This document shows, piece after piece, positions 1 to 8,571 of a stretch of DNA of 64,000 nt. Each line of letters starts with the position of its first letter. The first letter of the stretch is position 1. Source of the DNA: DATAES01 sp963802415 (GTDB taxonomy: Bacteria > Actinomycetota > Acidimicrobiia > Acidimicrobiales > JACDCH01); NCBI GenBank assembly GCA_963802415.1, contig CAWDIH010000002.1:186001-250000 (forward strand), read 5' to 3'. Under the pieces are notes generated by a model, which was not told where the DNA came from, searched no databases, and saw only the letters and a program-made list of their open reading frames with translations. A program made the translations under genes and the position numbers.

Positions 1-1
1 G

Positions 2-382
2 GCGTATGGACGGCAGCGAGCGCTCCGGGCCGTACAGGAAGCAGGGGAGCTCGAGCGTCTCACCCGCCCAGGATGCGAATCGGTCTCTGGCTGCGATCGC
101 GCCAGCGAGAGTTGAGGTGTGGAGCGGAACGAACGGCACGACGTCCACGACGCCGAAACGAGGATGGACCCCGGTGTGGGTTCGCAGGTCGAGGTGGTCG
201 ACCGCTGCTCGTGCGACCCGGCGTGCCGCCGCCTCGACGCCGTCGCCGGCCAGGGTCAGCACTGCCCGGTTGTGATGCTCGTCCCGGTGAAGGTCGAGCA
301 GCTGGGCTCCCGCCGCCGCGGTCACCGCGTCGAGTCCCGGGCTGTCCCGGCCCTCGCTCACGTTGACGACGCACTCGATCAC
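2..382 (-). CDS. Glutamate formimidoyltransferase, N-terminal part (runs off the left edge)
   Basis: About 127 codons read leftwards from a GTG at 382 and leave the window without a stop. The start reads VIECVVNVSEGRD, followed by a HHNRAVLTLAGDG segment and HPRFGVVDVVPF. These are hallmarks of the formimidoyltransferase N-terminal subdomain, which moves a formimino group between glutamate and tetrahydrofolate in histidine breakdown. Known relatives bind folate between two subdomains, and only the first is visible here. The gene lies downstream of whiB on the same strand, 31 bases after its stop. There is no clear ribosome site, and a stop codon at 413-415 limits the start, so GTG 382 is the only good choice. 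The family is clear; whether the full gene is a stand-alone transferase or a fusion cannot be seen. Confidence 0.8.
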   Translation of the reverse strand, partial: MIECVVNVSEGRDSPGLDAVTAAAGAQLLDLHRDEHHNRAVLTLAGDGVEAAARRVARAAVDHLDLRTHTGVHPRFGVVDVVPFVPLHTSTLAGAIAARDRFASWAGETLELPCFLYGPERSLPSIR

Positions 383-412
383 GGCTGGGTGGCGTCGGCC
401 GAGCGGCCGACC

Positions 413-646
413 TCAGTTCACCGAGACGCGGCGACGCTTGAGGATCCGACGCCGCTCACGCTCCGAGCAGCCTCCCCACACTCCGTGGTCGATCCGGTTG
501 GCGAGCGCGTATTCGAGACAGGCTTGGCGGACGGGGCAGTCGGCGCAGATGCGACGTGCGACCTCGACGCCCACGCCGTCGCTCGGAAAGAAGGTCGACG
601 GGGCGATTTCCCTGCACAGACCCCGTGCCATCCACTCTGTCTCCAT
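413..646 (-). CDS. WhiB-family iron-sulfur transcriptional regulator
   Basis: A 77-residue protein starting METEW. It has the WhiB pattern of four cysteines: one near residue 11, then CADC at about 34-37 and a last one near residue 60, after a GVWGG turn. A basic tail (RRILKRRR) follows. In this actinobacterial family the cysteines hold a 4Fe-4S cluster, and the protein acts with the main sigma factor on promoters. The start is set by GGAGG seven bases upstream of ATG 646. Longer upstream reading is ruled out by this site and by loss of similarity. The copy is short and complete, like WhiB1 or WhiB2, but which paralogue it is cannot be told. Confidence 0.95.
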   Translation of the reverse strand: METEWMARGLCREIAPSTFFPSDGVGVEVARRICADCPVRQACLEYALANRIDHGVWGGCSERERRRILKRRRVSVN

Positions 647-814
647 CGATTCCTCCGTTCCAGACTTCTCTACGGAGCGAGAGCCCGGAAAGTTGTCATG
701 TTTCGATCGGTCGCGTTCTGCGACAGATGAGACACCAATGGACCGAAGACCGGCATCAAGAGACGAATCCCACATCAGAGAATCGCGATCTCGACGGGAT
801 AGAGTGCACGGCTC

Positions 815-1096
815 ATGTCTGTCGGCGCAGAAGGACCGGACGTCAACGAGCCGCCACGGGGCCACGTCCGGGTCGTGTACCTCGGTCCCGTTGCGCCGCA
901 CTGGGAGGTGCATTCCGACTTCGGCGACCGGGCGCTGATCGAGGAATTCAGAGCCAGGGTGCTCGCTCGGCTCGAGTTGCTGCCGCCCCACGACCCCCAG
1001 TTTCGCCGGAATCGCGAGCGCGTCGTCCGTGACGCCGAGCGCGAGCACCTGATCCTCGATTGGGACCTCGGCCTTCCGGAGGAGGAAGAGGAGTAG
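815..1096 (+). CDS. Conserved hypothetical protein, 93 residues
   Basis: A small acidic protein that begins MSVGAEG and ends in a run of glutamates. It contains HVRVVYLGPVAPHWEV and an arginine-rich stretch RRNRERVVRDAE. No domain is recognised. No membrane segment or signal peptide is seen. It starts 168 bases from the divergent whiB start, so the two may share a promoter region, and it ends 47 bases before ppk1. Composition and third-position GC are like the neighbouring core genes, so it is likely a real gene. Its function is unknown. Confidence 0.6.
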   Translation: MSVGAEGPDVNEPPRGHVRVVYLGPVAPHWEVHSDFGDRALIEEFRARVLARLELLPPHDPQFRRNRERVVRDAEREHLILDWDLGLPEEEEE

Positions 1097-1143
1097 GCAG
1101 CCAGCCCTCCGCGGGCCTCCCACCCCACAACTACGCTGACTCC

Positions 1144-3238
1144 GTGCCCGCCATCGAGACCTCCCCGGGCGCCAGGTTGCTGAATCGCGAGCTCTCCTGG
1201 CTCGATTTCAACGAGCGTGTGCTGGCGATGGCAGAGCGCGACGACGTTCCCTTGCTCGAGCGCGCGAAAATTCCTGGCCATCTACAGCCAGAACCTCGAC
1301 GAGTTCTTCCAGGTCCGCGTCGCTGGACTGAAGGACCAAGTGGCAGCGGGGATCACGGCGTCGACACCCGACGGTCGCACGCCGGCCCAGCAGCTGCTGG
1401 AGATACGCGATGTGGTCGAGAAGCTGTCCGCCCGCGTCGAGCGGACCTTCCTCGAACAGCTCGCACCTGCGCTCGCCGGAGTCGGCATCATCTTCAGCTC
1501 GTACGCGGACCTCGACGAGGACGACGCCAAGTGGTTCGACGAAGTGTTCGAGGAACGCATTTTCCCGGTGTTGACGCCGCTTGCCGTCGACCCTGGTCAT
1601 CCGTTCCCGTACATCTCGCATCTGTCATTGAACTTGGCGGTCGTCGTGCGCGATCCCGTGACCGCGCAGCGCCGGTTCGCTCGCGTGAAGGTGCCGCCCT
1701 TGCTGCCGCGGTTCATGGTGCTGCCCGACGGTGAGCGCTTCGTCCCGCTCGAACAAGTCATCGCTGCACACCTCGATCAGCTGTTTCCGGGCATGGAGGT
1801 GATCGACGACTACAGCTTCCGGGTCACGCGCAACGCGGACCTCACGTTGGAGGAGGAAGAGGCGGACGACCTCCTTGCCGCCGTCGAGCTCGAGTTGCGC
1901 CGGCGTCGCTTCCGCCGTGCCGTTCGGCTCGAGCTCGATGCGGACGCGAGCGACGAGGTTCGCGAGCTGCTCCAGCGCGAGCTCGACGTCGATGACGACG
2001 ATGTGTACCTGAACCTTGGTCCGCTCGACCTCGGTGGCCTGTGGTCCGTGCACGAGCTCGATCGGGCCGACCTCAAGGACCCGGTCTATCTTCCCGTGAC
2101 TCCTCCAGCCTTCATGCCTGGCGAGGAGGGGACTGCCGACGTTTTCGAGGCGATCCGGTCACGCGACGTACTGGTTCACCATCCGTACGAGAGCTTCGCC
2201 GCGACGGTCGAGGAGTTCGTCCGCGAAGCTTCGGCCGACCCGCACGTCCTCGCCATCAAGTTGACGCTGTACCGCACATCAGGCGACAGCGCCATCGTCC
2301 GCTCGCTCATACGAGCTGCGGAGCGAGGCAAGCAGGTGGCAGCCCTGGTCGAGCTCAAGGCGCGCGGTGACGAGCAAGCCAACATCGAGTGGGCACGCGC
2401 ACTCGAAGAAGTGGGCGTGCACGTGGTCTACGGCCTCGTCGGTCTCAAGACGCACACGAAGACCGCATTGGTCGTACGCGACGACGCCGATGGCATCCGC
2501 CGGTACGTGCACGTGGGAACCGGCAACTACAACGCGACGACAGCGAAGCTGTACGACGATCTCGGCTTGTTCACGACCGACGAGGACCTCGGCGCCGATC
2601 TGACCCACTTGTTCAACTATCTGACGGGGTACGGCCGCAACGTGAGGTACGAGAAACTGCTCGTCACGCCGCACTCGTTGCGACACCGCATCAAAGATCT
2701 GATCCTTGCCGAAGCCGAGGCGGCGAAGTCGGTACCGGGCGGCGGTCGCGTTCGCATGAAGCTGAACAGCCTCGTCGACCCCGACATGATCGAAGCGCTG
2801 TACGCGGCATCACAAGCCGGTGTGCAGATCGACTGCATCGTGCGCGGCATCTGCTGCCTGCGTCCAGGCGTGCCCGGCATGTCGGAGAACATTCGGGTTC
2901 GATCGATCGTCGGCCGGTACCTCGAGCACTCCCGGATCTACGAGTTCGCCAACGGGGCGGGACGAGGACAAGCCGCGTTCTACATCGGCTCCGCCGATCT
3001 GATGCCGCGCAACCTCGACCGCCGCGTCGAAGCGCTGACTCCGGTCAACGACCCGGATCTCCAGGACCGGCTGCGCGAGATCCTCGCCGTGGACCTTGCC
3101 GACGACGTCCTCGCCTGGACACTCGGACCCGAAGGCACGTGGAGGAAGGTGCCGACAGCCGACGACGGCACGGACGTCGACACGCACATCAAGCTGCAAG
3201 AGCTGGCCGCCAGCCGCGGACGGTGGTCCGGGAGCTGA
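1144..3238 (+). CDS. ppk1: Polyphosphate kinase, with one frameshift near 1267
   Basis: The protein makes inorganic polyphosphate from ATP. The N-terminus reads LLNRELSWLDFNERVL from GTG 1144. The frame is then lost in an AAAA run at 1267-1270 and resumes as FLAIYSQNLDEFFQVRVAGL, so one extra A explains the break. The rest is intact to the stop at 3238: the N, middle and two C-terminal catalytic domains, with the HTKTALVVRDD region carrying the phosphohistidine and GTGNYNATTAKLYDDL after it. Total length is near 697 residues, normal for PPK1. The next gene, a NUDIX hydrolase, overlaps the end, as in the mycobacterial ppk-mutT1 pair. The break is most easily a read error in a homopolymer; a real mutation cannot be excluded. 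Confidence 0.93.
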
Positions 3239-3645
3239 CGGCGAAGGATCGCCTCCTACGGGCTTCGGGCGGCGTCGTCAGTCGGACCCGCGCCGGCGAG
3301 ACCGAGGTCCTGCTCGTCCACCGGCCGAAGTACGACGACTGGTCGCTACCGAAGGGCAAGCGCGACCCTGCGGAGACAGACGAGCAGTGCGCGGTTCGCG
3401 AGGTGGAGGAGGAGACGGGACTGCGTTGCCGGCTCGGTCGGGAGCTGCTTCCGACCCTCTACCCGGACGCGCGTGGGCGGGCGAAGCTCGTCCGCTACTG
3501 GGCGATGTCGGTGGTGAGCGAGCGTCCGTTCGTGCCGGATGACGAGATCGACGAGCTCAGCTGGGTTTCCGCTGACGATCTCGCGGCGGTGCTGTCCTAC
3601 GAGCGCGACGTCGAAGTGGTGCGCTCTCTTCTGAGCCTGCGGTGA
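3223..3645 (+). CDS. NUDIX hydrolase (MutT-like)
   Basis: A 140-residue single-domain NUDIX protein. The full Nudix box is present at about residues 46-68: G, then E six residues on, then REVEEETGL, with all metal-binding glutamates kept. Family members cut nucleoside diphosphates linked to another group. In mycobacteria a MutT1 protein next to ppk acts on 8-oxo-dGTP and dinucleoside polyphosphates, but that enzyme has an extra phosphatase domain that is missing here. The GTG start at 3223 overlaps the end of ppk1 by 16 bases, which suggests translational coupling. The start is inferred from where similarity begins; no strong ribosome site is seen. Confidence 0.88.
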   Translation: MVRELTAKDRLLRASGGVVSRTRAGETEVLLVHRPKYDDWSLPKGKRDPAETDEQCAVREVEEETGLRCRLGRELLPTLYPDARGRAKLVRYWAMSVVSERPFVPDDEIDELSWVSADDLAAVLSYERDVEVVRSLLSLR

Positions 3646-3652
3646 GAGAGTT

Positions 3653-4951
3653 GTGACAGTGACGAGTGGAGTGATCCAAGTGGTGGCGGTGGCAATCGCC
3701 ACAGTCGCCCTTGTGTTGCTGATCGCCGTCATCGTTGTGGCTTGGCGCGCGCGGCGAGCGCAGGTCCGCCGCGTTGTCGACATTGCGTTGCGCCTCGAGG
3801 ATTCGCCGCCCGATCGCGAAAGCCGCCGCCTCGACAGAAACATGATCCGGCTCGAGCAGGCGGTCGATGCTGCGGTGATGGGCCGGGGTGAGGCGACCGT
3901 CACCGCCGGCCGCCTGTCCGACGCACTCGCAGCCGTGGCCCAGGGAGTCGTGATCTGCGACGACGGTGGCAACGTCGTGACCCGCAACGCGGCTGCGACA
4001 ACCCTCGAGGCTCATCGCTACGGCGACGGACCGGTTGGTTCGGTCGTCGACGACATGCTCCAGCAGGCCATCGAGGGCAAGGCCGAGAAACGGACGCTCG
4101 AACTGTTCGGGCCCGTGCGACGCACGCTGGTCGTTTCCGTCACGCCGATCGACGACGAGCGACGCACCGTCGGCGGACTCGCCGTCATCGACGATGTGTC
4201 CGACCGCCGCAGGCTCGAAGCGATCCGCCGTGACTTCGTCGCCAATGTGAGCCATGAGTTGAAGACGCCGGTCGCCGCGCTCGGCTTGCTGGCCGAGACG
4301 CTGGCGACAGAAGACGATCCGGTCGTCGTCAGAAGGCTTGCGCAGCGAATGGTGGGCAACTCGATGCGCCTCGCTCGCACGATCGACGACTTGCTCGAGC
4401 TCAGCAGGATCGAGGCGGAACAGACTCCACAACGCGAGCCGGTGCCGGTGCATCTCGTGGTCGCGGAAGCCGTGGAGCAGGTGCGGCCGATCGCGGAGCG
4501 CGAAGGGATCGAGGTTCGCGTCGCCGAGGCGCGCCACACGTTGAATCTCATGGGCGACCGGCGCCAGATCGTGTCCGCCATCTTCAATCTTCTCGACAAC
4601 GCGGTGAAGTACTCCGACACGGGCTCGTCGGTCGACCTCCATGTCACCCCCACAGAAGGCGATGACCGCTTGAGCATCCGGGTGCGTGACCAGGGTGCCG
4701 GAATCCCGAGCCGCGATCACGAGCGTGTCTTCGAGCGCTTCTACCGCGTGGATCGGGGTCGCTCCGACGTGCCCGGCACCGGGCTCGGTCTCGCCATCGT
4801 GCGCCACGTGGCCGACAACCTCGGTGGTGAGGTGCGGCTCGAGTCGCGCGAGGGCGAAGGGTCGACGTTCACGCTCGAGCTTCCCGCTGGGCCCACGCTT
4901 CCGTCGACTGGCGCCGGTGACGACCCGTCTGCCGAGCCGAAGGCAGGCTGA
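3653..4951 (+). CDS. Sensor histidine kinase, SenX3/PhoR type
   Basis: A 432-residue kinase. One membrane helix covers about residues 8-30, then a linker and a PAS-like region (about 65-175). The HisKA dimerisation box is SHELKTPVA with the phosphate-accepting His near residue 201. The ATPase domain shows N (NLLDNAVKY), G1 (DQGAGIP), F (FERFYR) and G2 (GTGLGLAI) boxes. It resembles SenX3, the phosphate sensor of actinobacteria, in its single N-terminal helix and length. No response regulator gene follows; the next gene is a transporter, so the partner lies elsewhere. The GTG start is eight bases after the NUDIX stop, which fits one operon with ppk1 and suggests a role in phosphate control. 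That role is inferred from context. Confidence 0.9.
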   Translation: MTVTSGVIQVVAVAIATVALVLLIAVIVVAWRARRAQVRRVVDIALRLEDSPPDRESRRLDRNMIRLEQAVDAAVMGRGEATVTAGRLSDALAAVAQGVVICDDGGNVVTRNAAATTLEAHRYGDGPVGSVVDDMLQQAIEGKAEKRTLELFGPVRRTLVVSVTPIDDERRTVGGLAVIDDVSDRRRLEAIRRDFVANVSHELKTPVAALGLLAETLATEDDPVVVRRLAQRMVGNSMRLARTIDDLLELSRIEAEQTPQREPVPVHLVVAEAVEQVRPIAEREGIEVRVAEARHTLNLMGDRRQIVSAIFNLLDNAVKYSDTGSSVDLHVTPTEGDDRLSIRVRDQGAGIPSRDHERVFERFYRVDRGRSDVPGTGLGLAIVRHVADNLGGEVRLESREGEGSTFTLELPAGPTLPSTGAGDDPSAEPKAG

Positions 4952-5007
4952 CGGTGCCGCGTTGACGGCGGGACCAACCCTTCGGCACGCGCACTTACGA
5001 TTGTGAC

Positions 5008-6360
5008 GTGACCGACTCCGGCTCGTGGCGTGCGTTGGCTGCGGCGCCGCGCCGCGCTGCCGACGCTTTCACGGTCACACCGTTCACCCGCTTGGCCCGG
5101 GTCCACGCGTTCTCTGTCGCGACCGACACCCTGGTGACGGTCTCCCTCGCGGGGACGCTGTTCTTTTCGATCCCGTCCGGTGCAGCGCGCGACAAGGTCG
5201 CCCTGTACCTCGTGTTGACGATGGCGCCGTTCGCCATCGTGGCGCCGCTCGTGGGTCCGGCGATCGACCGGGTCCGCGGCGGTCGTCGTTTCATGGTCGT
5301 GCTCGCGTCCGGCCTGCGCGCGCTCGTGTGCGTCTTCATGGTGAGCCATGTCGACGACCTGATCCTTTTCCCGCTGGCGTTCCTCATCCTCGTGCTCGGC
5401 AAGGCATACGGCATCGCGAAGGCCGCCCTCGTGCCGACTGTCGTCGATGACGACACCCAGTTGGTCCGCGCCAACTCGCGCCTGTCACTCATCTCCGGCA
5501 TCGTCGGGCTCGTCGTAGGCGCGCCGGCTGCCCTGATGGTGAAGTTCATCGGCCCCGAGGCTGCGCTGGTGTGCGGTGCGATCACGTCCGCCATCGCTGC
5601 GCTGCTGGCCACCCGCCTATCGGCTGCCGCAGTTGCGACCGAACCGCCCGACACCGCGGAGGAGGACGAGCTCCGAGGCGCTGGCATCGTGCACGCCGCG
5701 GAGGCGATGGGCCTCCTCCGCGGCATTGTCGGCTTTCTCACGTTCATGCTGGCCTTCGATCTGAAAGGGGGCGGCAACGACGCGCCGGTGCCCGTCGGGC
5801 TGTCCATCGGGCGAGCCGTTCGGCACGCGGCCGGCTTTCCCGACTTGGGCACCGGTCATCCCGCGACGGCGCCGACCTGGCACTTCGGAGCCGTCCTCGT
5901 CGCGAGCATCGCCGGCGTGCTGGTCGGGGCGTTGATCGCTCCGCGACTTCGTCGTGTCGTGTCCGAGGAGCGCATCCTCGTCTCGGCACTTCTGGCGATA
6001 GCGGTGATCGCGGCGGGCTGCGCGTTGCAGGGCGGGCTGCTCGGATCGGTTGCTCTCGCGCTCATGGTCGGTGTCGGAGCGAGCGCGGGCCGGCTCGCCT
6101 TCGATGCAATCGTCCAGCGTGACGCGCCCGACGCGAACTACGGCCGTTCGTTCGCAGGCTTCGAGACCCGCTTCCAGCTCCTGTGGGTCATCGGCGGTTT
6201 CCTTCCGGTCATCGTCCCGATTCCAGCGCAACTCGGCTTCGTCGTCGTTGCCGCCACCGCCGGCTTCGGCGCCTACGCCTACCGGCGGGCGTGGCGGACG
6301 GACAAGACCACGCCCACGGTGCCGATCACCGCAACCCCGACGACGACGACAACTTTCTGA
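5008..6360 (+). CDS. MFS transporter
   Basis: A 450-residue membrane protein with about 12 hydrophobic segments. The first strong one follows the cytoplasmic start (residues about 37-57), and the loop DRVRGGRRFMV matches the conserved loop between helices 2 and 3 of the major facilitator family. A long, charged central loop (about residues 205-235, with EEDELRG) separates the two halves. The substrate is unknown. The gene follows the sensor kinase by 56 bases on the same strand and converges on a DUF2342 gene. The tail is rich in threonine. The GTG start at 5008 fits, but no strong ribosome site is seen. Confidence 0.8.
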   Translation: MTDSGSWRALAAAPRRAADAFTVTPFTRLARVHAFSVATDTLVTVSLAGTLFFSIPSGAARDKVALYLVLTMAPFAIVAPLVGPAIDRVRGGRRFMVVLASGLRALVCVFMVSHVDDLILFPLAFLILVLGKAYGIAKAALVPTVVDDDTQLVRANSRLSLISGIVGLVVGAPAALMVKFIGPEAALVCGAITSAIAALLATRLSAAAVATEPPDTAEEDELRGAGIVHAAEAMGLLRGIVGFLTFMLAFDLKGGGNDAPVPVGLSIGRAVRHAAGFPDLGTGHPATAPTWHFGAVLVASIAGVLVGALIAPRLRRVVSEERILVSALLAIAVIAAGCALQGGLLGSVALALMVGVGASAGRLAFDAIVQRDAPDANYGRSFAGFETRFQLLWVIGGFLPVIVPIPAQLGFVVVAATAGFGAYAYRRAWRTDKTTPTVPITATPTTTTTF

Positions 6361-6368
6361 GCCAGGAT

Positions 6369-7595
6369 TCAGTTGGTGTCGGTCTCGGGAAGGTCGATGC
6401 GCGCCAACCAGAGGCCCGGCGCGTCGATCTCTGCCGGCGTCGGCAGCTCGCGCTCGGACCTCCACATGCGTTCCAGCGCGTCGGCGCCTGCTCGCTCGAC
6501 CACGCCGTCCACGAACGCGGTGGCCCGGTCGTAGTGCGCTTGTGTGAGCTCCAGTCCGAACAGCCGCTCGACGAACCGGTCCGACGGATCGGCAGTGACG
6601 CGCCGCCGGCGCAGGGCCTCGGTCACCATCCCGTACGAGCCGATGAGACCGTCGCCGATCGTGTCCATCACATGGTCCACATAGCCGACGACCACGGCGA
6701 CGGTCGCTTCGAGTTGCGGGAGGAGCTCGCGCTGCTGCGGTGACTGCATCGCGCCGAGCATCACTTCGGGATCGCCGAGCAACTCGGGCAGCTTCTGCAG
6801 CGCGTTCGGATCGGACACGTCCAACTCGCCGAGCCGTGTCTCGAGGGCGGTCGGATCCGGTTCGAACCCGGAGACGTATCGCTTCAGCAACACCTGCAGC
6901 CGATCGCGGACGTGCGGTACGGACAGTACGGTGTGCCGCGCCACCTCGTGCACGCTCACCCACAGGCGCAGGTCGTCCTTCGGTAAGCTCCACTCCGCGC
7001 CGAACTGGTCCACGTTGCCGAGCAGGATCATCAGCTGATCACTCGGCGGTCGAGGGATCGGAAGGTCGTACTGGCCGAACGAGCGACGCGCCAGATGGCC
7101 GAGCAACGATCCGATCGTCATGCCGAGCATCACGGGGCTGAAGACCTGCAAGATGTCGCCGAGCATCTTCGCCATGGGGTCGCCAGCGTCGGGATCGTCG
7201 ATCTCACCCGGTGGCATCGTGATCTGCATGCCGCCTGACATCGATCCCGCGAGCGACTCGAACAGGTCCCGGTGCGCGTCGAGCGTGCGCTGCATCCAGA
7301 CAGTGCGAGTGACGGGCTCGATGTTCAGGCCGCGACCGGACCGCGATGTCGGCAGCGTGGTTGCGTTGCCCACCTGGAGCTCGGCGACCCGCGTGAGTTG
7401 CTCGAGCTGGATGCGTTCGAGCGGGTCGACGTTCGGCTCGGCAGTGCCTTCGGTGGCGATCGACGCCGCAAGCTGGCGGGCGGCGTCCCAGTTCACGGGG
7501 CCCTGCTGTTGCAGCATCCGTGCAAGGTCACCGAAGAGCGGGATGCCTCGGAAAGGATCTTCGCCCTCGGGACCGAATGGACCGCGATCGCTCAC
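6369..7595 (-). CDS. DUF2342 / zinc-metalloprotease-like protein with altered metal motif
   Basis: A 408-residue actinobacterial protein of the DUF2342 superfamily, often annotated as a zinc-dependent metalloprotease or putative hydrolase. The N-terminal half includes IPLFGDLARML and a glycine/methionine-rich segment; the C-terminal half includes the VHEVARHTVL helix. In the classical motif, His-Glu is followed by His three residues later (HExxH). Here the fifth position is Arg and a His follows at the sixth, so zinc binding is doubtful. The gene lies between convergent MFS and divergent epimerase-like genes, and its start at 7595 is 17 bases from the ATG of the latter. Enzyme activity should not be assumed. 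Confidence 0.7.
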   Translation of the reverse strand: MSDRGPFGPEGEDPFRGIPLFGDLARMLQQQGPVNWDAARQLAASIATEGTAEPNVDPLERIQLEQLTRVAELQVGNATTLPTSRSGRGLNIEPVTRTVWMQRTLDAHRDLFESLAGSMSGGMQITMPPGEIDDPDAGDPMAKMLGDILQVFSPVMLGMTIGSLLGHLARRSFGQYDLPIPRPPSDQLMILLGNVDQFGAEWSLPKDDLRLWVSVHEVARHTVLSVPHVRDRLQVLLKRYVSGFEPDPTALETRLGELDVSDPNALQKLPELLGDPEVMLGAMQSPQQRELLPQLEATVAVVVGYVDHVMDTIGDGLIGSYGMVTEALRRRRVTADPSDRFVERLFGLELTQAHYDRATAFVDGVVERAGADALERMWRSERELPTPAEIDAPGLWLARIDLPETDTN

Positions 7596-7612
7596 GTTGG
7601 CATGGTAGGGCC

Positions 7613-8569
7613 ATGTCGACGATCGTCCTCAGCGGCTCGACCGACGCGCTCGGACGGCGCGTGAAGGCCCTGCTCGACGAGTCGGCGGGCGTCGATCGGG
7701 TCGTCGAGGTGGGCGTCGATGGAGAGGCGGATCTGAAGGCGTCGCTCGAGGGGGCCTCGGCCGTGGTCCAGCTCGAGGGAGGGGTGGACGAGACACGGAC
7801 CTTGCTCGACGCCGCCGCAGGCATCGGTGCCACGACGCTCGTCCTGCTGTCGAGTGCGACCGTCTACGGCGCCTGGCCGACGAATCCGGTGCCGCTCACC
7901 GAGGATGCGCCGTTGCGCCCGAACGCAGAGCTCGAGTACGCCGTACGCGCCGCTGAGCGCGAGCGTCTGGCGGTCGAGTGGAAGTCGAACCATCCCGGCG
8001 CGACGGTCGCCATCCTCCGGCCTGCGATCGCAGTCGCCGAGGACGCCACAGGATGGTTGGACCGGGCGCTGCGCACCGCCGCGGCCGTGCGTCCGGCGGG
8101 TTCCGAGGACCCGCCGGCGCAATATGTGCACCTCGACGACGTCGCGTCCGCGGTCGAGCTCGCCTTGCGGAGCCACCTCGACGGTCCGTTCAACGTGGCA
8201 CCGGACGGGTGGATCCCCGGCGACCAAGTGCAAGCGTTGGCGGGTGTGCCGCGTTTGCGCGTGCCGGACGCCGTGGTTCAGAAGCTCGCGTCGGCGCGAT
8301 GGAAGCTGGGCCTGTCGTCGACACCTCCGGGACTGTTGCCCTACACGATCCATCCATGGGTCATTGCGAACGACCGCTTGAAGGCCGCTGGATGGTCACC
8401 GACCTCGACCAACGAGGAGGCGTATGTCGCCGGACACCGTCCCACGCCCTGGGCGACCGTGAGCCCGCAACGACGCCAAGAGCTTGCGCTTGGTGCGGCC
8501 GGCGCTGCACTGGTGGCCGCGGCCGCCGGCACCGTTGCGCTCATCCGCCGCCGCCAGCGCCACCACTGA
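7613..8569 (+). CDS. NAD-dependent epimerase/dehydratase-like protein with C-terminal membrane helix
   Basis: A 318-residue short-chain dehydrogenase of the extended type. The dinucleotide fold starts at residue 3 (IVLSGSTDALGRRV), where the usual GxxGxxG is altered to GSTDALG. A serine-rich VLLSSATVYGAW segment contains the YG seen at the equivalent place in sugar epimerases. A clear hydrophobic helix near residues 289-307 is followed by RRRQRHH, so the C-terminus is membrane-anchored. Substrate is unknown. The start ATG 7613 is chosen because the nucleotide-binding fold begins immediately after it. It converges with the HtrA-like gene, leaving two bases between stops. Confidence 0.75.
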   Translation: MSTIVLSGSTDALGRRVKALLDESAGVDRVVEVGVDGEADLKASLEGASAVVQLEGGVDETRTLLDAAAGIGATTLVLLSSATVYGAWPTNPVPLTEDAPLRPNAELEYAVRAAERERLAVEWKSNHPGATVAILRPAIAVAEDATGWLDRALRTAAAVRPAGSEDPPAQYVHLDDVASAVELALRSHLDGPFNVAPDGWIPGDQVQALAGVPRLRVPDAVVQKLASARWKLGLSSTPPGLLPYTIHPWVIANDRLKAAGWSPTSTNEEAYVAGHRPTPWATVSPQRRQELALGAAGAALVAAAAGTVALIRRRQRHH

Positions 8570-8571
8570 TC

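Noticed and set aside
413..1123. Long 236-residue version of WhiB
   Set aside because: A strong ribosome site and the family start both point to ATG 646; the upstream part is antisense to a plus-strand gene.
5617..6993. Long arginine-rich reading frame opposite the MFS gene
   Set aside because: Low-complexity shadow of high-GC coding sequence; it has no domain.
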